Assembly: GCA_025964115.1 (NCBI GenBank)
Contig: JAOPZM010000251.1
Span: 1-37,558, forward strand
DNA from: Solirubrobacterales bacterium
GTDB lineage: Bacteria > Actinomycetota > Thermoleophilia > Solirubrobacterales > Solirubrobacteraceae
DNA: 37,558 nucleotides
Reading direction: 5' to 3'
Shown here piece after piece: positions 16,905-26,018 of the stretch; within the stretch, counting starts at the first letter, position 1, and each line of letters begins with the position of its first letter. The notes below the pieces were generated by a model, which did no database searches, had not been told where the DNA came from, and worked only from the letters and a program-made list of their open reading frames with translations. A program made the position numbers and the translations under genes.

Positions 16905-18875
16905 ATGAATGCTCACGTCGTTGCGCCGCGCTCGCCGGCGCGACTGTTTGCGATCTACGCGGTGATCAGCCTCGTGCCCGTGCTGGTCCTGGGACTGGTG
17001 CTCGCTCGCAGCCTGCAAGGTGAGGCGCGCCAACGCGGGCTTGCCGAGGGTCGCTCCGAGGCGGCTCTCGTCGCGCAGACGGGGGTTGCGCCACTGCTCG
17101 ATGGGCGTCCGCTCAGTCGTGGCGTGAGCCCCGGCGAGCAGACCAGGCTGCGGCGCCTGGTGGCCCAGGCGGTCGGCGAGCGCCAGGTGCTTCGCCTGAG
17201 AATCCGCGACCTCGCCGGCCAGGTGGTCTTCTCAGATGACGGCTCGGGCTTTCAGGCCAAGCCCGAGGACGAGGCGCTCGCCGGGGCGCGTGGCTTCGTC
17301 GTCGCCCGTCTGACGCGCCTGAACACCGACAGCAACGACCAGGGCAGGACGGGTGTCGCCTCCGTTGAGATCTACCTGCCGCTCAAGGCAGGCACACCGC
17401 TCCGCCGGGTCGGCGTTCTCGAGCTCTACCTTCCGTACGCCCCGATCAGCCATGATGTAACCGCGGGTCTGCACGGCCTCTACGTCGACCTCGTGATCGG
17501 CCTGGCCATGCTGTATGTCGCGCTGTTCGCGATCAGCTGGTCGGTGAGCCGCGGCCTGCGCCGGGAGGTTGCCCTCAACGCCTTCCTGGCCGAGCACGAC
17601 GCCCTCACCGATCTCCCCAACCGGGCGCTGTTTCACCGCCGGGCTGAAGCCGCTGTGCGCGTTGGTAACCGCCGGTCGGAGCCCGTCGCAATCGCGATCA
17701 TCGACCTGGATCGCTTCAAGTACATCAACGACACGCTCGGGCACCACAACGGCGACCGGCTGCTGACCGAGCTCGCGGCGAGGGTCGCTGCCAACACGCG
17801 CCCACATGACACCGTCGCGCGACTCGGCGGCGACGAGTTCGGATTGATCCTCCGTGACGCCGCCGGCGCCGAGCAGGCGTTGCGCCGTCTGCGCGACATC
17901 ATCGACGAGGAGATCGAAGTCAGCGGGCTGCCGCTCTCGGTCGAGGCAAGCATCGGCTTCGTGATCGCTCCGGAGGACGGCACCCACGTGGACATCCTGC
18001 TCCAGCGGGCCGACATGGCGATGTACCTCGCCAAGGCACGTCACAGCGGTGTCATGCGCTACGCGCCCGCTCTCGACGACTACGACGCCGCCAAGCTGAG
18101 CCTCGTGGGCGAGCTGCGGCATGCCATCGACGCCGGCCAGCTGGTTCTCCATTACCAGCCGCAGACGAAGCTGGCCGATGGACGGGTTGAGGCGGTCGAG
18201 GCGTTGGTTCGCTGGCAACACCCCACTCAGGGATTGCTCTACCCCGACAAGTTCCTGCCGCTCGCAGAGCAGACCGATGTCATCGACAAGCTGACACTCT
18301 GGGTGTTGAGGACCGCCTTGCGCGAGGTTCGCAATCTGTCCTCGCCGGCGGATGAGCTTACGGTTGCGATCAACGTCTCGGCACGCAGCATCGGCCGCAT
18401 GGAGCTTGCCGAGGGCATCATCGAGGCGCTGGAGGACCTCGGCGTTCCCGCCGAGCGTCTCGTGGTCGAGGTGACCGAGACTGCGCTTCTGGCAGACCCC
18501 GAGCGCGCCGCGTCCGTGCTCAGGGAGCTGTCCTGCGCCGGAGTGAAGGTCAGCCTCGACGACTTCGGCCGTGGGCAGACGTCTCTCGGCCTTCTCTCAG
18601 CTCTTCCGATTCACGAACTGAAGATTGACAAGAGCTTTGTGCTGGACATGGTCGAGAACCCAGCTCATGCCGCGATCGTCCGCTCGATCGTGGACCTCGG
18701 ACACAACCTGGACCTGCGCGTCGTGGGCGAGGGGGTCGAGACCGATGTCGCCCTCGCCGCGCTGAGGGACTCCGACTGCGATGTCGCACAAGGCTTTCTG
18801 CTGGCCAGGCCGATGGCGGTGGATCAGCTGAGCGCCTGGCTCGCGCCGCGTTTAAGCCCGCGGGCAACCGCCTAG
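16905..18875 (+). CDS. Membrane-bound GGDEF-EAL protein (diguanylate cyclase/phosphodiesterase)
   Basis: ARLGGDEFGL with upstream RPHD I-site; EALVRWQHP, VEVTETALL, SLDDFGRGQTSLGLL, ELKIDKSFV, VVGEGVE. Confidence 0.95.
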   Translation: MNAHVVAPRSPARLFAIYAVISLVPVLVLGLVLARSLQGEARQRGLAEGRSEAALVAQTGVAPLLDGRPLSRGVSPGEQTRLRRLVAQAVGERQVLRLRIRDLAGQVVFSDDGSGFQAKPEDEALAGARGFVVARLTRLNTDSNDQGRTGVASVEIYLPLKAGTPLRRVGVLELYLPYAPISHDVTAGLHGLYVDLVIGLAMLYVALFAISWSVSRGLRREVALNAFLAEHDALTDLPNRALFHRRAEAAVRVGNRRSEPVAIAIIDLDRFKYINDTLGHHNGDRLLTELAARVAANTRPHDTVARLGGDEFGLILRDAAGAEQALRRLRDIIDEEIEVSGLPLSVEASIGFVIAPEDGTHVDILLQRADMAMYLAKARHSGVMRYAPALDDYDAAKLSLVGELRHAIDAGQLVLHYQPQTKLADGRVEAVEALVRWQHPTQGLLYPDKFLPLAEQTDVIDKLTLWVLRTALREVRNLSSPADELTVAINVSARSIGRMELAEGIIEALEDLGVPAERLVVEVTETALLADPERAASVLRELSCAGVKVSLDDFGRGQTSLGLLSALPIHELKIDKSFVLDMVENPAHAAIVRSIVDLGHNLDLRVVGEGVETDVALAALRDSDCDVAQGFLLARPMAVDQLSAWLAPRLSPRATA

Positions 18876-18899
18876 CGCGGCTCCAGCCACGCGCACTCA

Positions 18900-18940
18900 G
18901 ACCGGCGCCAGGCACACGCTCGATCGCGCTGGCGCCGGTC
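18900..18940. terminator. Bidirectional terminator-like hairpin between convergent genes
   Basis: Perfect 12-bp inverted repeat GACCGGCGCCAG (18900-18911) / CTGGCGCCGGTC (18929-18940), 17-nt loop. Confidence 0.6.
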
Positions 18941-18957
18941 CGGTATGCGGCTCCCCC

Positions 18958-19767
18958 TCAGCCGAGGAACGAGTGGAACTCGCCGAGCGGCTCGGGAAGG
19001 ACCGGCGTGAACGGCTGGAACTTGTAGGCCTTGCTCGTGTCGAACCCGGCCTTCCCGGCCGCCATCTTGTCGGCGAACGGCGTGAGCGCTGCCACGGCCT
19101 TGCTGATGGTGGTCCAGCGAAGCGTCCGCTCGTAGCCGTTGTTGTTCGGCGGGTCGACGCTCTCGGCCTTTTTCTGGATACCGGTGATGGCCTCGATCGG
19201 GCCGCCATCCTGCGCGGCGACACCCGGGGCGACGACCCTCGCGAGAGTCCGATGATCGCTCTCGATCCCCATGATGCGGGCGGCGGTCACGCGCAGATCC
19301 GCGGTGCTGAAGTCACGGACGCCGACGAGGTAGGCGGCGATGAAGGCATCCTCCAATGTGACGAGCACGTTCAGCGTTGTCTGCGCATCGGCGAACATCT
19401 TCGGTGGGTAGTAGAAGGTCGTAAACGGCGACGGCTTGTGCGTGACGCCTTCCTCGAGCAGGTAGTGAGACATCTCCTCCTGGCGCGCGGCCTTGAGGTA
19501 TCCCTGGTCGTCGGACGCGAGCCGCGTGAAGAACGCCGCGGTGTTGATGATGTTCGTGTACGTGGTGACTGCCAGCGCCTCCGCGATCTGCGCAGCACCG
19601 AGGATTTCGAGGTCGCGCTTCTTGACGCCCCCCTGCTTCGCGGCGGCGAAGGACGGGACGAGCGCTCCGAGCGCGCCTCCACCCACCACCACGCCGGCGC
19701 CGGTCGTTGCGGCGCGCCCGAGGAATTGTCGACGGTCGATTCCGGGATCAGGCTGACTGGCAGACAT
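18958..19767 (-). CDS. Ferritin-like domain protein with Tat signal
   Basis: DRRQFLGRAATTGAGVVVGGGALGAL Tat signal; EALAVTTYTNIINTAAF, EEMSHYLLEEG, ALEDAFIAAYLVGVRDF, IESDHRTLAR ferritin-like helices. Confidence 0.8.
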   Translation of the reverse strand: MSASQPDPGIDRRQFLGRAATTGAGVVVGGGALGALVPSFAAAKQGGVKKRDLEILGAAQIAEALAVTTYTNIINTAAFFTRLASDDQGYLKAARQEEMSHYLLEEGVTHKPSPFTTFYYPPKMFADAQTTLNVLVTLEDAFIAAYLVGVRDFSTADLRVTAARIMGIESDHRTLARVVAPGVAAQDGGPIEAITGIQKKAESVDPPNNNGYERTLRWTTISKAVAALTPFADKMAAGKAGFDTSKAYKFQPFTPVLPEPLGEFHSFLG

Positions 19768-20084
19768 GCGAGCTCCTTTTCGAGATGGTTACCAGCCGTG
19801 TATACGCGGGGCTCGCGCGGGCGGATCACAACCAGCTGTCAGCTCGGTCGGTCAGCGGCGTCCGCGCGGGCTGCGACCCGGCACGCGGCGAGGATCAGCG
19901 CCGTGACGGTCAGCCAAAGCAGCGGAAGGAGGATCACGAGCAGTTGGGTCACCATCGCTAAGCATGCTCGACCCCGTGGCTGAAGGCGGCCTTCGACATC
20001 GCTCAAGCTCGGCTTAATTCTCTCGGGGCCGGCGCGGGCCCGGACGCCGGATCCACGATCGAGCCGCCCTGCGCTCCCAGCTGC

Positions 20085-21683
20085 TCAGCCGGGCGCTGGA
20101 AGGCTCACGCCCGGCGCCGCGATGGGGGGCGTGACGCCGGTAGTCGGTACCGAGGGCGCCTGCACCGTCGGCGGTGTGACGCTGGGGATGGAAATCGGGG
20201 GGATGACCGGAGGACCCGTGACCGGTGGACCTGGGGGGACGGGAGGAGGGCCAGTCACGGGCGGCGTCGTCGGCAGCACGCCTGTGGGCGGTGGCGGGAG
20301 CGCGCCACCGGCCGGTTCGTGGGGGGCGCTGCTCATCGCCTGGCTCGGGCTGCGAGGTGTCGAGGCGTTAGCGACGCCGCTGCCAGCCGGAGCCGTGCGA
20401 ACGGCTCCATGGATCGGGGGACGGTGGGACATCTCCGGCTTGGTGTTCGTGGTGTGCCTGGCAGGCCGAGGGCCGGCGGCTGCGCGAGGGGGCGCGATCG
20501 AGCCGGCAGCGCCCGAGAGACCAGGCAGGCCGTGGCCGCCGCGCACGGCGATCGTGCTCTGGGGCAAGCCCGGGGAGAGGGCGAGCAGGCCCGCCGCGCC
20601 AACGCCCGGCAGGATCGACGCGACACCGCCCACGCCCGAGACCAAACCCTGGGACGCCGTCTGCAGCGCGTCGAGGACGCGTGCTGGGGCCGTCGTCAGG
20701 AGCGCCAGCCCGACCACCGAGCGCCGAGCGGAGTAGCGACCGCGGAAGGCTACGACGGCGGCGGGGTCGAGCTGCGTGCCGGCCTCGCTGGCGAGGACAT
20801 CCAGCGCCTTCTTCTGCGTGCATGCCGCTCGGTAGGCGCGGCTCGAGGTGATCGCGTCGAACGTGTCTGCGACGGCGATGATGCGGGCGCCGAGCGGGAT
20901 CTCCGGGCCGGCGAGGCCATCGGGGTAGCCGTGACCGTCGATGCGCTCGTGGTGGTGGCGGACCATGGCCACGATCTCGTGGTCTCCGACGGCTGAGAGC
21001 ATGCGCGCGCCCCACGCCGCATGACGCTTGGCGACCTCGTATTCCGCGTCGCTCAGGCGTCTCGGGTTGTTGAGGATCTCTCTCGGGGTGTAGAGCTTGC
21101 CCACGTCGTGGACGGCGGCGGCCGTCTGGATCTTCGCGATCTCGACGGGGGAGAGATGCATCGCCCGGGCCATACGCGCCGCGTGGCGTGCGACTCGCTG
21201 GCCGTGCCCATGGGTGTAGGCATCACGCGCTTCAAGCAAGCGGCTTAACCCCGTCACCAGCTCGATGCTCACCGCCGGGCCGGACTTGCGGGCCGAGTCG
21301 AACAGGCTGCGGGCCTGGGAGAGGCGTCGCTCTGCCCAGCAGCGACGCAACCAGCCCCACAGAAGGAGATCCGCGAAGACGATGTCGCGCGAGCCGGGCT
21401 GGCGCTTCCACAGGGCGGCCCCGGCCGTCGCGACCGCCATCGAGAGTGCCACGGCGGCCAGTCCGGATGCCGCGAGCATCAGTAGGCTGCCACGCGGCAC
21501 GATGGCGGATACCAATGCCGCCGGCAGGACGACCACGAGGGCGGTCGTGAGCAACACGAGCGGCAGATAGCGTCGCGTGCGCAGAGGTGGAGGGCGACGC
21601 TCGGCAACCACGTCGTGTGTCCTCGCACGCCAGGTGGCCGCGCCACGGCTAGACAGCCAAGGAGATGCAGTGAGTGAGGCCAT
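20085..21683 (-). CDS. HD-GYP domain protein with N-terminal TMs and Pro-rich C-terminal tail
   Basis: VHDVGKLYTPREILNNP...HHHERIDGHGYPDGLAGPEIPLGARIIAVADTFDAITSSRAYR; tail PPVTGPPPVPPGPPVTGPPVIPPISIPSVTPP; ATG at 21683 chosen since the upstream ORF extension is antisense to the P450. Confidence 0.88.
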   Translation of the reverse strand: MASLTASPWLSSRGAATWRARTHDVVAERRPPPLRTRRYLPLVLLTTALVVVLPAALVSAIVPRGSLLMLAASGLAAVALSMAVATAGAALWKRQPGSRDIVFADLLLWGWLRRCWAERRLSQARSLFDSARKSGPAVSIELVTGLSRLLEARDAYTHGHGQRVARHAARMARAMHLSPVEIAKIQTAAAVHDVGKLYTPREILNNPRRLSDAEYEVAKRHAAWGARMLSAVGDHEIVAMVRHHHERIDGHGYPDGLAGPEIPLGARIIAVADTFDAITSSRAYRAACTQKKALDVLASEAGTQLDPAAVVAFRGRYSARRSVVGLALLTTAPARVLDALQTASQGLVSGVGGVASILPGVGAAGLLALSPGLPQSTIAVRGGHGLPGLSGAAGSIAPPRAAAGPRPARHTTNTKPEMSHRPPIHGAVRTAPAGSGVANASTPRSPSQAMSSAPHEPAGGALPPPPTGVLPTTPPVTGPPPVPPGPPVTGPPVIPPISIPSVTPPTVQAPSVPTTGVTPPIAAPGVSLPAPG

Positions 21684-21770
21684 GGACCCTCCGACGCTAC
21701 CCTCAACCTCTGGTCGATACAGGGGTCCGGACGCATGTCGTAGGGCGATCGTTGGCTCTACACTGGCTCG

Positions 21771-23132
21771 ATGGCGCTCCCGCCAGGCCCGCGTACCCCG
21801 GCCGTAGTGAACACGGTGCGCTTCGCCCAGAGGCCGCTCGCGGCGCTGCGCGAATGGCACAGGCGCTTCGGCGACATCTTCACCGTGAAGATGCTCGGGT
21901 TTGGTGTCGGCGTGTACGTCGTGGATCCGGAGGCGATCCGCGAGCTGTTCACAGGAGACCAATCTGATCTCGAGGCCGGTGAGGCGAACTCGTTCATGGA
22001 GCCGATTCTCGGGCCCCACTCGGTGCTCGTGCTCGACGGGCCCGAGCACCTTCGCCAGCGCAAGCTCCTGCTTCCGCCGTTTCAGGGATCGCGGGTCGGT
22101 GCCTTCAGAGAGATCATCCGCGACGTCGCCGAGCGGGAGATCGCCGGATGGCGGCCGCGTGCCGAGATCGTGCTGCGCGAGCGGATGCGCGCGCTGACGT
22201 TCGAGGTCATCTGCAGGGCGGTCTTCGGCGTGACGCAGCGTGATCGGGTGGAGCGCCTGCGAGAGCGCCTGATCGCCGTCGTGGACAGCAGTCCGCTGTT
22301 CATGATCTCTCGGGCTGCCCGAGCGGACCTGGGGCCGCTGAGCCCGGGCGGGGTATTCGCTCGGCGCCTGCGCGCAGCGGACGCGTTGCTCGAGGAGGAG
22401 ATCGAGCGGCGTCGCGGAGAGCCCGACCTCGAGCAGCGCTCGGACGTCCTCTCGCTGCTGTTGAGGGCGCGCGACGAGCGGGGGGAGGGGATGACGAACG
22501 CGGAGCTGCGCGATGAGCTGTTCACGATGCTCGCGGCCGGGCATGAGACCACGGCGACCGGGCTCGCCTTCGCCTTCGAGCTGCTGCTCCGCACCCCCCG
22601 CGTGCTCGTCCGGCTGCGCGAGGAGCTCGAGCATGGTGAGGACGATGCCTACCTCGACGCGGTCGTCAAGGAGACGCTGAGGCTGCGCCCGGTGCTCGAC
22701 GCCGCCGAGCGGACACTCACGGCTCCCCGCACGGTTGCTGGCTGGGAGCTGCCGCCCGGCGTGAAGGTGTATCCCGGTATCGCTCTCGTGCACATGCGCG
22801 AGGACCTCTATCCGCGTCCCCGCGAGTTCCGTCCCGAGCGCTTCCTTCAGGAGGGAGCCGAGTCGTACTCGTGGCTGCCCTTCGGTGGCGGAATCCGTCG
22901 CTGCATCGGCGCCGCCCTTGCCCTGGCCGAGATGGCGGAGGTGCTGCGCGTGGCGGTGCCGGCTGTCCAGCTGCGACCGTTGCGCGAGCGACCAGACCCG
23001 GTCGTGCTGCGCGGCATCACGCTCGCGCCCAGATACGGCGTGCGCGTCGCCGTCGAGCGAAATGTCTCGCGTCTCCTGCGAGACGCCGGCGGCGATCGTC
23101 AGCCTTCGGAGTTCGTGTCCGCCTCGGCGTAG
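21771..23132 (+). CDS. Cytochrome P450
   Basis: I-helix AAGHETTATGLAF, K-helix KETLRLRP, heme loop FGGGIRRCIGAALALAEM. Confidence 0.96.
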   Translation: MALPPGPRTPAVVNTVRFAQRPLAALREWHRRFGDIFTVKMLGFGVGVYVVDPEAIRELFTGDQSDLEAGEANSFMEPILGPHSVLVLDGPEHLRQRKLLLPPFQGSRVGAFREIIRDVAEREIAGWRPRAEIVLRERMRALTFEVICRAVFGVTQRDRVERLRERLIAVVDSSPLFMISRAARADLGPLSPGGVFARRLRAADALLEEEIERRRGEPDLEQRSDVLSLLLRARDERGEGMTNAELRDELFTMLAAGHETTATGLAFAFELLLRTPRVLVRLREELEHGEDDAYLDAVVKETLRLRPVLDAAERTLTAPRTVAGWELPPGVKVYPGIALVHMREDLYPRPREFRPERFLQEGAESYSWLPFGGGIRRCIGAALALAEMAEVLRVAVPAVQLRPLRERPDPVVLRGITLAPRYGVRVAVERNVSRLLRDAGGDRQPSEFVSASA

Positions 23133-23179
23133 GTACGTCGGGAATGGCCCACAGGCACGTCCGCTAGTTTTCGCGTCCA

Positions 23180-23689
23180 GTGGCCGACAGCACCGTCTCC
23201 AAGTCACCCGCAGGCCACTCGATCGCGGTGGTGACGGACGGCGACCTCGCGGAGCTGCTGCCGCTGATGCGCGCCTACTGCGACTTCTATGCAGTGAAGC
23301 CGAGCGATCGCTCGTTGCTCGACCTATCGCGAGCGCTGCTCGACGCTCCGGAGCAGGACGGCCTTCAGCTAATCGCGCGCGACGCTGCCGGGGAGGCGGT
23401 CGGGTTCGCGACTCTCTTCTGGAGCTGGTCGACGACCGCAGCGGGGCGGATCGGGATCATGTACGACCTCTACGTCAGCCCGCAGGCGCGGGGACAGGGT
23501 CTCGCCGACCAGCTCATCGATGCGTGCGTGGAGCGCTGCGAGCGTCGCGGCGCCGTCAGGCTCGAATGGCAGACCGCTCCCGACAACCTCCGCGCACAGG
23601 CCGTCTACGATCGCGTCGGCGGCGTCAGGGAGACGTGGCTCAGCTACGTCATTGCGATCCCGCGTGCGAGCTCAGGTGAGCGCCGGTAG
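23180..23689 (+). CDS. GNAT family N-acetyltransferase
   Basis: GTG start; IMYDLYVSPQARGQGLADQLIDACVERCERRGAVRLEWQTAPDNLRAQAVYDRVG. Confidence 0.9.
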   Translation: MADSTVSKSPAGHSIAVVTDGDLAELLPLMRAYCDFYAVKPSDRSLLDLSRALLDAPEQDGLQLIARDAAGEAVGFATLFWSWSTTAAGRIGIMYDLYVSPQARGQGLADQLIDACVERCERRGAVRLEWQTAPDNLRAQAVYDRVGGVRETWLSYVIAIPRASSGERR

Positions 23690-23733
23690 GCGGCGAGGGC
23701 GCGCAGAGGACGCGAGCTAGACTAGGCCGCTCT

Positions 23734-23807
<74 letters not shown>

Positions 23808-24051
23808 CTCAGAACTGCCTGCTAATCACCACTTTTACGGAGGAGCACTCCGAAAGCTCCAGCCGGGCTGCCCTTGCTTTTGCCCTTGTCAGCCCTTGCG
23901 GGAGCGGCCAGTAGGTGGCCCCTAAGCCCGCGATACGGCTAGGCAGGGGTAGCTGTGGGTGCCCCCATTTCTGCGGCGTAGCGTCGGCACCGTGGCCGCC
24001 TTCGAGGTGCTCCGATCAGTAGGTAAAGCCCCACAGACAAGGAGGACCGAA

Positions 24052-24534
24052 GTGACCCAGGTAAATCCCGCCCAACTGAAAGCCGAGCTCGACGCGGGGG
24101 AGGAGATCCTGCGTACGGCAACGCTCGCCCGCCTTGCCTACGACGGAGTCGACGGCACGCCGCGCGTGATCCCGATCGGCTTCCTCTGGACCGGCCAGGC
24201 GGTGGTCGTCGCCACGCACCCGACCGCGCCGAAGTTCGCGGCCCTCCGCGCCCGGCCGCGGGTGGCGCTGACGATCGACACCCCGAGCCCGGCGCGCTCC
24301 CTGCTGCTGCGCGGCGAGGCCGAGATCGAGGTCGTCGACGGCCCGGTGCCGGAGTACCTCGAGGCAGCCGCGAAGTCGATGGAGGGCGAGGAGCTCGCCG
24401 CCTTCGAAGAGGCCTGCCGCGAAACCTACGACCGGATGGCGCGGATCAGTATCGTCCCCGACTGGGCGCGGTACTTCGACTTCGGCGCCGGCCGCTTCCC
24501 TGGCTTCCTGCGCGAGCTGACCTCCAAGGACTGA
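24052..24534 (+). CDS. Pyridoxamine 5'-phosphate oxidase-family (flavin split-barrel) protein
   Basis: ARLAYDGVDGTPRVIPIGFLWTGQAVVVATHPTAPKFAALRARPRVALTID; GTG start preceded by ggagga. Confidence 0.82.
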   Translation: MTQVNPAQLKAELDAGEEILRTATLARLAYDGVDGTPRVIPIGFLWTGQAVVVATHPTAPKFAALRARPRVALTIDTPSPARSLLLRGEAEIEVVDGPVPEYLEAAAKSMEGEELAAFEEACRETYDRMARISIVPDWARYFDFGAGRFPGFLRELTSKD

Positions 24535-24665
24535 GGCCCCGGTTTTGAGCGCCTGCAGGTCAGCGAGGTCGACGAACAACCGAGCGGATCACGGCGAGCA
24601 ATGACTTCGGGGCCTTCGCGCGTGTATGCAAGCAGCTGCAAGGCCGCTGTAAACTCGACGCCCGC

Positions 24666-25622
24666 ATGGCGGCTGCCTACAGCAGGGGGCTTCAGGAGGT
24701 GGGGGACGGCCTGTTCGCGTACCTGCAGCCCGACGGAAGCTGGGGCTGGAGCAACGCGGGCCTGGTCGCCGACGGCGAGCAGACGCTCCTGATCGACACG
24801 CTCTTCGACCTCAAGCTGACCGAGCAGATGCTCTCGGAGATGCGCCGCGCGGTCCCGGCGGCGAGCCGCATCGACACGCTCGTCAACACGCATGCCAACG
24901 GTGACCACTGCTATGGCAACCAGCTCGTCGGAGACGCGCGCATCGTCGCCTCCGAGCGCACCGCCGCCGAGATGGCGGAGTTGCCCGCGACGGCGATGGC
25001 GGCGCTCGTGCAGCAGGCGCCGAACATGGGCGAGCTCGGCGAGTTCTTCCTGCGCTGCTTCGGGGCCTTCGACTTCGACGGGATCGAAACGGTGCTCCCC
25101 GACGAGAGCTTCAGTGGCGAGCTGACGCTGCGCGTGGGCTCGCGCGAGGTGCGCCTGATCGAGGTCGGACCGGCTCACACGCAGGGCGACACCCTGGCGC
25201 TGCTTCCGGCCGACCGCGTGCTGTTCTCGGGCGACATCCTGTTCAACGGCGCTCATCCGATCGCCTGGGCGGGTCCTGTCTCCAACTGGATCGCGGCATG
25301 TGAGCGGATCCTCGCCATGGACATCGACGTGATCGTCCCCGGCCACGGGCCGCTCGCCGACCAGGAGTCAGTTCGCGAGCTGAAGGCCTATTTCGAGTAC
25401 CTGTACGAGCAGGCCCGTGCGCGGCATGCGGAGGGAATGACCTCGCTGGAGGCGGCCCGGTCGATATCACTCGACCGGTGGGCCGACTGGGGTGAGGGCG
25501 AGCGGCTGGCCGTGAACCTCGCCACGATCTACAGCGAGCTCTCAGACGACGTCGAGCCGCTCAATCCGCTCGAGGCGTTCGAGCAGATGGCCGCGCTCGC
25601 GCGTCCCGCCCCGCCCGGTTGA
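24666..25622 (+). CDS. MBL-fold metallo-hydrolase
   Basis: TLLIDTLFD...LVNTHANGDHCYGNQLV...VGPAHTQGDTLALLPADRVLFSGDILF...VIVPGHGP. Confidence 0.92.
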   Translation: MAAAYSRGLQEVGDGLFAYLQPDGSWGWSNAGLVADGEQTLLIDTLFDLKLTEQMLSEMRRAVPAASRIDTLVNTHANGDHCYGNQLVGDARIVASERTAAEMAELPATAMAALVQQAPNMGELGEFFLRCFGAFDFDGIETVLPDESFSGELTLRVGSREVRLIEVGPAHTQGDTLALLPADRVLFSGDILFNGAHPIAWAGPVSNWIAACERILAMDIDVIVPGHGPLADQESVRELKAYFEYLYEQARARHAEGMTSLEAARSISLDRWADWGEGERLAVNLATIYSELSDDVEPLNPLEAFEQMAALARPAPPG

Positions 25623-25643
25623 GCCGGGCCCCGTCCCCGATCG

Positions 25644-25661
25644 CACAACCAAGCGGTTGTG
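25644..25661. promoter_or_regulatory. Putative ArsR-family operator
   Basis: Perfect inverted repeat CACAACC-AAGC-GGTTGTG immediately upstream of the ArsR-family gene. Confidence 0.75.
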
Positions 25662-25673
25662 TATGCTGCGGCC

Positions 25674-26018
25674 GTGGTGGCTCACGCGATCACCCGCATC
25701 GGCGCCGCACGGCCGTCCGGCGCCCCCATGATCGCCGACGAGCTGCGGCCGGCTCAGGCGCGAAGGCTGGCGGTGCAGGCAAAGGCGCTTGCCGACCCCA
25801 CCCGATTGCGGATCCTCGACGTCCTGCGCAACGCTGCCCCCGGTGCGCTCTGTCAGTGCGAGCTCACGCCGCTGTTCGACATGAGCCAGCAGGCGCTCTC
25901 CAAGCACCTGAGGGTGCTCACCGGCACCGGCGTCATCGCCAGCGAGCGCTGCGGCGTCTGGACCTACTACTCCCTTGCCCCCGGCGGCCTCGAGGAGATC
26001 CGCTCGTGGCTGGCCTGA
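25674..26018 (+). CDS. arsR: ArsR/SmtB-family metalloregulator
   Basis: AKALADPTRLRILDVLRNAAPGALCQCELTPLFDMSQQALSKHLRVLTGTGVIASERCGVWTYYSLAP; Cys pair LCQCEL; start ambiguous (25659/25674/25728). Confidence 0.9.
   Translation: MVAHAITRIGAARPSGAPMIADELRPAQARRLAVQAKALADPTRLRILDVLRNAAPGALCQCELTPLFDMSQQALSKHLRVLTGTGVIASERCGVWTYYSLAPGGLEEIRSWLA

Noticed and set aside
21684-23207. N-terminal 520 aa of the 1040-aa ORF 20085..23207 (minus)
   Set aside because: Low-complexity antisense of the P450 gene; the HD-GYP protein is best started at 21683
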